A stretch of 44,895 nucleotides of DNA, taken from IMG/VR virus record IMGVR_UViG_3300024327_000012, positions 1 to 44,895 of that record, one strand, 5' to 3'. The notes under the pieces were generated by a model. The model searched no databases and had not been told where the DNA came from. It saw nothing but the letters and a program-made list of their open reading frames with translations. The stretch is from a virus. The translations under genes were made by a program, and so were the position numbers. This document shows, one piece after another, positions 42,262 through 44,895 of the stretch. Positions within the stretch are counted from its first letter, which is position 1; every line of letters begins with the position of its first letter.

Positions 42262-44895
42262 TTAACTTCCTGCAACCATATACCAGTGAATTCCTGAACC
42301 TATTAATCTCATTGTTCTACGATCTTCAAGTGTTGTCTTTACAGTGCCTCCTGCATTTGTATTGTTTATTGTAACACCACCTGATGTATATATCTTAGAA
42401 GTTGCATTTGTTAAAACTTCAATATCTACATCTGAATCATTAATAATAATAAGCTCTCTACCATTTGTAGCATTGACTAATGTAATATCATGAGTGCCGC
42501 CAGAAACAGATACAATGTGATCATTACCTGATGCATCAATCGTATAGTCAGCAGTTACTGCTCTAAATCCATTAAATGTAACTTTGCCACCAGTTTGAAT
42601 GTCTCCTGCAAAAGTAGCTGAGAGGTCGTCTGATATTGTAAGTGCTGTTGCATGACTATTAATAGAGCTACCAGATGAACCAGCATTAGCTGTTTGGAAT
42701 ACAATATCACCACCTGCACCTGTACCTTTACCTGCACCTGCCTTTATTGTAAGGGCGCCACCTGCGATATTGTCTGTATCACCCGCAGTAGTATCTCCAG
42801 ATGAAATAGTAAGAGCTCTACCTGCTGCATTTACAGCAGTTGCAACAATTTTTAATGTAGCATTTGCACCATTACCAAAGTTAATGTCACTACCATTAAC
42901 AGTTAAGTCACCTGATGTCTCTATATTTCTACATTCAACATCACCTGATGTATCTAAAGTTATCTTTGATGTACCTGCAGAGTTTTGAAGAATAATATCA
43001 GTTCCTCTGAAAAATGTTTCGTCGCTGCCTAAGTCAAATCTAAGATGCTTTAACGAAGTACCTATTCTACTGCTCAGACCTTCAGCAATTATACTTTTCT
43101 CAATACCAACACCACCGCCTACAACCAGCGCAGCAGTATCTTTATCTGAGGCGTCTGTTGCACAGGATAATGTTACTACACCTGCTGAAGAAATAGCTAT
43201 AGCATCCTTATCAGTAACAGATCCAATGTTTCCATCGTCTGGAATAACAATACCGCCAGAAGATAAAGTTAAAACACCAGCTGAAGAAAGTGCCATTTTT
43301 TCAGTAGCAGCTTCAGATGCACCTGTCTTAAATGAAAGTTTTGTGTTATTTTTGTCTGCAGCAAAGTCAACTTCAGCCACAGCTGAAATTGCAGCTGCTA
43401 TTTCTATAGAATCGGTACCAGTACCTTCATCAGGCGCTTGGAATTCGATTGAACCTAAAACATGAGATGCAGCAATATCTGTATCACCTGTTTGAAGCGT
43501 AAGAACAACGCCGCCGGCGTCACTAGTGTTAGTATTCTTTAGATTAAGGCCGGTGTCTGTAACACATGACAAAGTAATCTCTGAGTCAGCGCCAAAGCTC
43601 ATTACTGAATTGACATCTGACAAAAGTTTTAGACCTTGACCAATTACTACGTCTTTCGCAACACTTAGACCACCAGCTGTTGCGATAGAGCCATTAACTG
43701 TTGTTGATGCATTAGTGACGTCGTTAGTAACAAATTTTCCTGAACTTGTAATAGTTCCAAGTCTCGCTGCGCCTGTTCCTATATTACCACTACCATCAGC
43801 AACAAGAGCCTTATTAATAGTCACTGCACCAGCAGTAACGCCATCAAGAACTCCAATTTCTGCAGTAGATATTGTTGTAGTGTCTATTGTTAGTGATGTA
43901 TCACAAGTAAGTGTACCATCAACATTTAGATTACCGTCAGAGTTAAGTCTCATCTTTTCAGCTGCTGCTTCTGATTTACCAACTGAGAATACAAGGTCTG
44001 TATCATTTACAGTAGCAGCAAAGTCTGCACCAGCTACAGCAGAAATAGATGCGCCTACAAGTATAGCGTCTGTACCAGAACTTTCAAGAGGAGCAGAAAA
44101 ATCAATTTTTCCTAATACATCGTTACTTGCCACAGCAACAGATGTTTCACCTGTAGAGATCAATAAGTGTCCTGGACCAGCAGCAGTTGCTCCTCTTATC
44201 TCGAGCTTGTTAGTGTCAGCATCCCATTCCAGATAAGCACCTGCAGCGTCGCCAAAGAACTTAACATCATGACCATTCGCGTTTGCACCGACTGTAACAG
44301 TGTTTGTAAAGGCAGCTACAGCACTAAACGTCTTTGCGCCAGTAAACACTTGAACGCCAGATAAATGTGCAGTATCAGCATCTAGATATTGTGAAGCTAT
44401 TGAGGTACCATTCCATACACCTGTACTAATTATTCCAACTGATGTTAAACTAGAACCTGTAACAGTAGCGCCTAATGTTGTTAAGTTGAGGACTGAAGTC
44501 GCGGAGGCGGCGTCATTTATGATGTTAAATGCTTTAGCATTAGCCAGAGTGAGATTCTCGCTAAACTGCCAAGCTGTGTCCCCGTCCACGTATTTAATTT
44601 CTTTGTCACCCTCTGACGATTTAAGCATAATACCACCACCGTCAACAGCTGTGTCATCACCTTCAGCGTTATTTGGAGAATGAGCTAGCTCGATCATCTT
44701 GTCATCAACCTGAAGTGTAGTTGAATTAATTGTAGTTGTTGTACCATCAACTTGAAGATTACCTGCAATGGTAACAGTACTTGCTGCTGCAGTAGCGCCA
44801 CCTGTGATTGTTAAAACGTCAGCAACAGCACCTGAACCAGTTGTTGCAACACCAAGAGTCATCTTGCCTGATTCGCTACCAGATGTAACGTCAGC
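42262..44895 (-). CDS. Large tail-fibre-like protein (5' end outside window)
   Basis: At least 877 residues. An ATG occurs at 44862, but the 33 bases before it are in frame and open (reading ADVTSGSESGK), so that Met is probably internal and the gene continues beyond the right edge. The protein is Ala/Gly/Thr/Ser/Asp-rich and repetitive. It has a GNLQVDGTTTTINSTTLQVDDK region typical of marine phage fibre proteins, then long beta-rich repeats. The C-terminal cap (DHIVSVSGGTHDITLVNATN, GRELIIIND, RLIGSGIHWYMVAGS) resembles the trimeric beta ends of tail fibres. A duplicated unit of about 112 residues is visible inside. G+C of two sampled lines is 43-45%, far above the rest. The likely role is host recognition. 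Residue numbers elsewhere count from the 44862 Met. Confidence 0.75.
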   Translation of the reverse strand, partial: ADVTSGSESGKMTLGVATTGSGAVADVLTITGGATAAASTVTIAGNLQVDGTTTTINSTTLQVDDKMIELAHSPNNAEGDDTAVDGGGIMLKSSEGDKEIKYVDGDTAWQFSENLTLANAKAFNIINDAASATSVLNLTTLGATVTGSSLTSVGIISTGVWNGTSIASQYLDADTAHLSGVQVFTGAKTFSAVAAFTNTVTVGANANGHDVKFFGDAAGAYLEWDADTNKLEIRGATAAGPGHLLISTGETSVAVASNDVLGKIDFSAPLESSGTDAILVGASISAVAGADFAATVNDTDLVFSVGKSEAAAEKMRLNSDGNLNVDGTLTCDTSLTIDTTTISTAEIGVLDGVTAGAVTINKALVADGSGNIGTGAARLGTITSSGKFVTNDVTNASTTVNGSIATAGGLSVAKDVVIGQGLKLLSDVNSVMSFGADSEITLSCVTDTGLNLKNTNTSDAGGVVLTLQTGDTDIAASHVLGSIEFQAPDEGTGTDSIEIAAAISAVAEVDFAADKNNTKLSFKTGASEAATEKMALSSAGVLTLSSGGIVIPDDGNIGSVTDKDAIAISSAGVVTLSCATDASDKDTAALVVGGGVGIEKSIIAEGLSSRIGTSLKHLRFDLGSDETFFRGTDIILQNSAGTSKITLDTSGDVECRNIETSGDLTVNGSDINFGNGANATLKIVATAVNAAGRALTISSGDTTAGDTDNIAGGALTIKAGAGKGTGAGGDIVFQTANAGSSGSSINSHATALTISDDLSATFAGDIQTGGKVTFNGFRAVTADYTIDASGNDHIVSVSGGTHDITLVNATNGRELIIINDSDVDIEVLTNATSKIYTSGGVTINNTNAGGTVKTTLEDRRTMRLIGSGIHWYMVAGS
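43270..43605 (-). repeat. Fibre internal repeat, copy 2
   Basis: Residues about 420-531 of the fibre-like protein, the second copy of the unit at 43927-44265. Its landmarks are SHVLGSIEFQAPDEGTGTD, AAISAVAEVDFAAD and GASEAATEKMALSSAGV. Confidence 0.75.
43927..44265 (-). repeat. Fibre internal repeat, copy 1
   Basis: Residues about 200-312 of the fibre-like protein (counted from the 44862 Met). They share a plan with residues 420-531: an FG-D/A start, a G-E/D-T turn, VLG-I-F-AP, GTD, A-ISAVA--DFAA, and a KSEAA/ASEAA-EKM ending. The copies are divergent, so the duplication is old or under selection. Confidence 0.75.

Noticed and set aside
42205-42262. Rho-independent terminator after the fibre gene
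   Set aside because: The hairpin is strong, but neither strand has a T-run directly after it, so a regulatory role fits better.
43715-44236. Plus-strand open frame of 173 codons
   Set aside because: It is antisense to the fibre-like gene. The Ala/Val/Ser/Pro-rich translation mirrors Gly/Ala/Thr/Asp codons on the true strand, and no family motif is present.
44862-44895. ATG at 44862 as the true start of the fibre-like gene
   Set aside because: The reading frame is open through all 11 codons to the window edge and no ribosome binding site precedes the ATG, so the gene is more likely truncated by the window.

Overview
The window looks like part of the genome of a tailed phage with a contractile tail, probably from a marine or otherwise aquatic sample. 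It is very AT-rich. Most sampled lines have about 15-30% G+C, with Asn/Lys/Ile/Ser-rich proteins. All convincing genes lie on the minus strand, so transcription runs from high to low coordinates. They are packed with overlaps or short gaps, and no stretch over 300 bases lacks a gene; the longest intergenic gaps are about 60-90 bases. I found no tRNA, rRNA, CRISPR array, transposase or integrase. The host cannot be read from the sequence. The organism type is inferred from a T4 gp55-like sigma factor, gp25-like and gp6/J-like baseplate proteins, and a T4-style recombination set.

In transcription order (right to left) the window starts inside a large Ala/Gly/Thr-rich tail-fibre-like gene with a much higher G+C content (42262-44895, cut by the window edge). 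Next come an Fe-S RecB/Cas4-like nuclease, a GT-B glycosyltransferase, a small membrane protein, the late sigma factor and a probable small terminase. The baseplate block follows: an OB-fold spike/hub-like protein, gp25/W, gp6/J, a DNRLRE-type protein, and a gpI-like protein flanked by LamG-like domains. This matches the V-W-J-I order of P2-type baseplates inside a phage that appears to use T4-type late transcription.

Between 28258 and 3310 lies about 25 kb of nine structural genes totalling 8,251 residues, including proteins of 2,483, 1,690, 1,104 and 979 residues. Most have no recognisable enzymatic domain. The visible modules are LamG, fibronectin-III-like, and short N- or C-terminal motifs shared between proteins. 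I infer that they build an unusually elaborate tail tip or adhesion apparatus.

The last tail gene overlaps the first gene of a replication/recombination block by one base. That block holds a RuvC-like resolvase, a DnaG-type primase, and a single polypeptide joining an SbcD/Mre11 nuclease to an SbcC/Rad50 ATPase, which runs off the left edge. The most interesting points are this in-frame SbcD-SbcC fusion, a perfect hairpin covering the ribosome binding site of the nuclease gene, a DNA-clamp-binding-like tail on the sigma factor, and the giant structural cassette.
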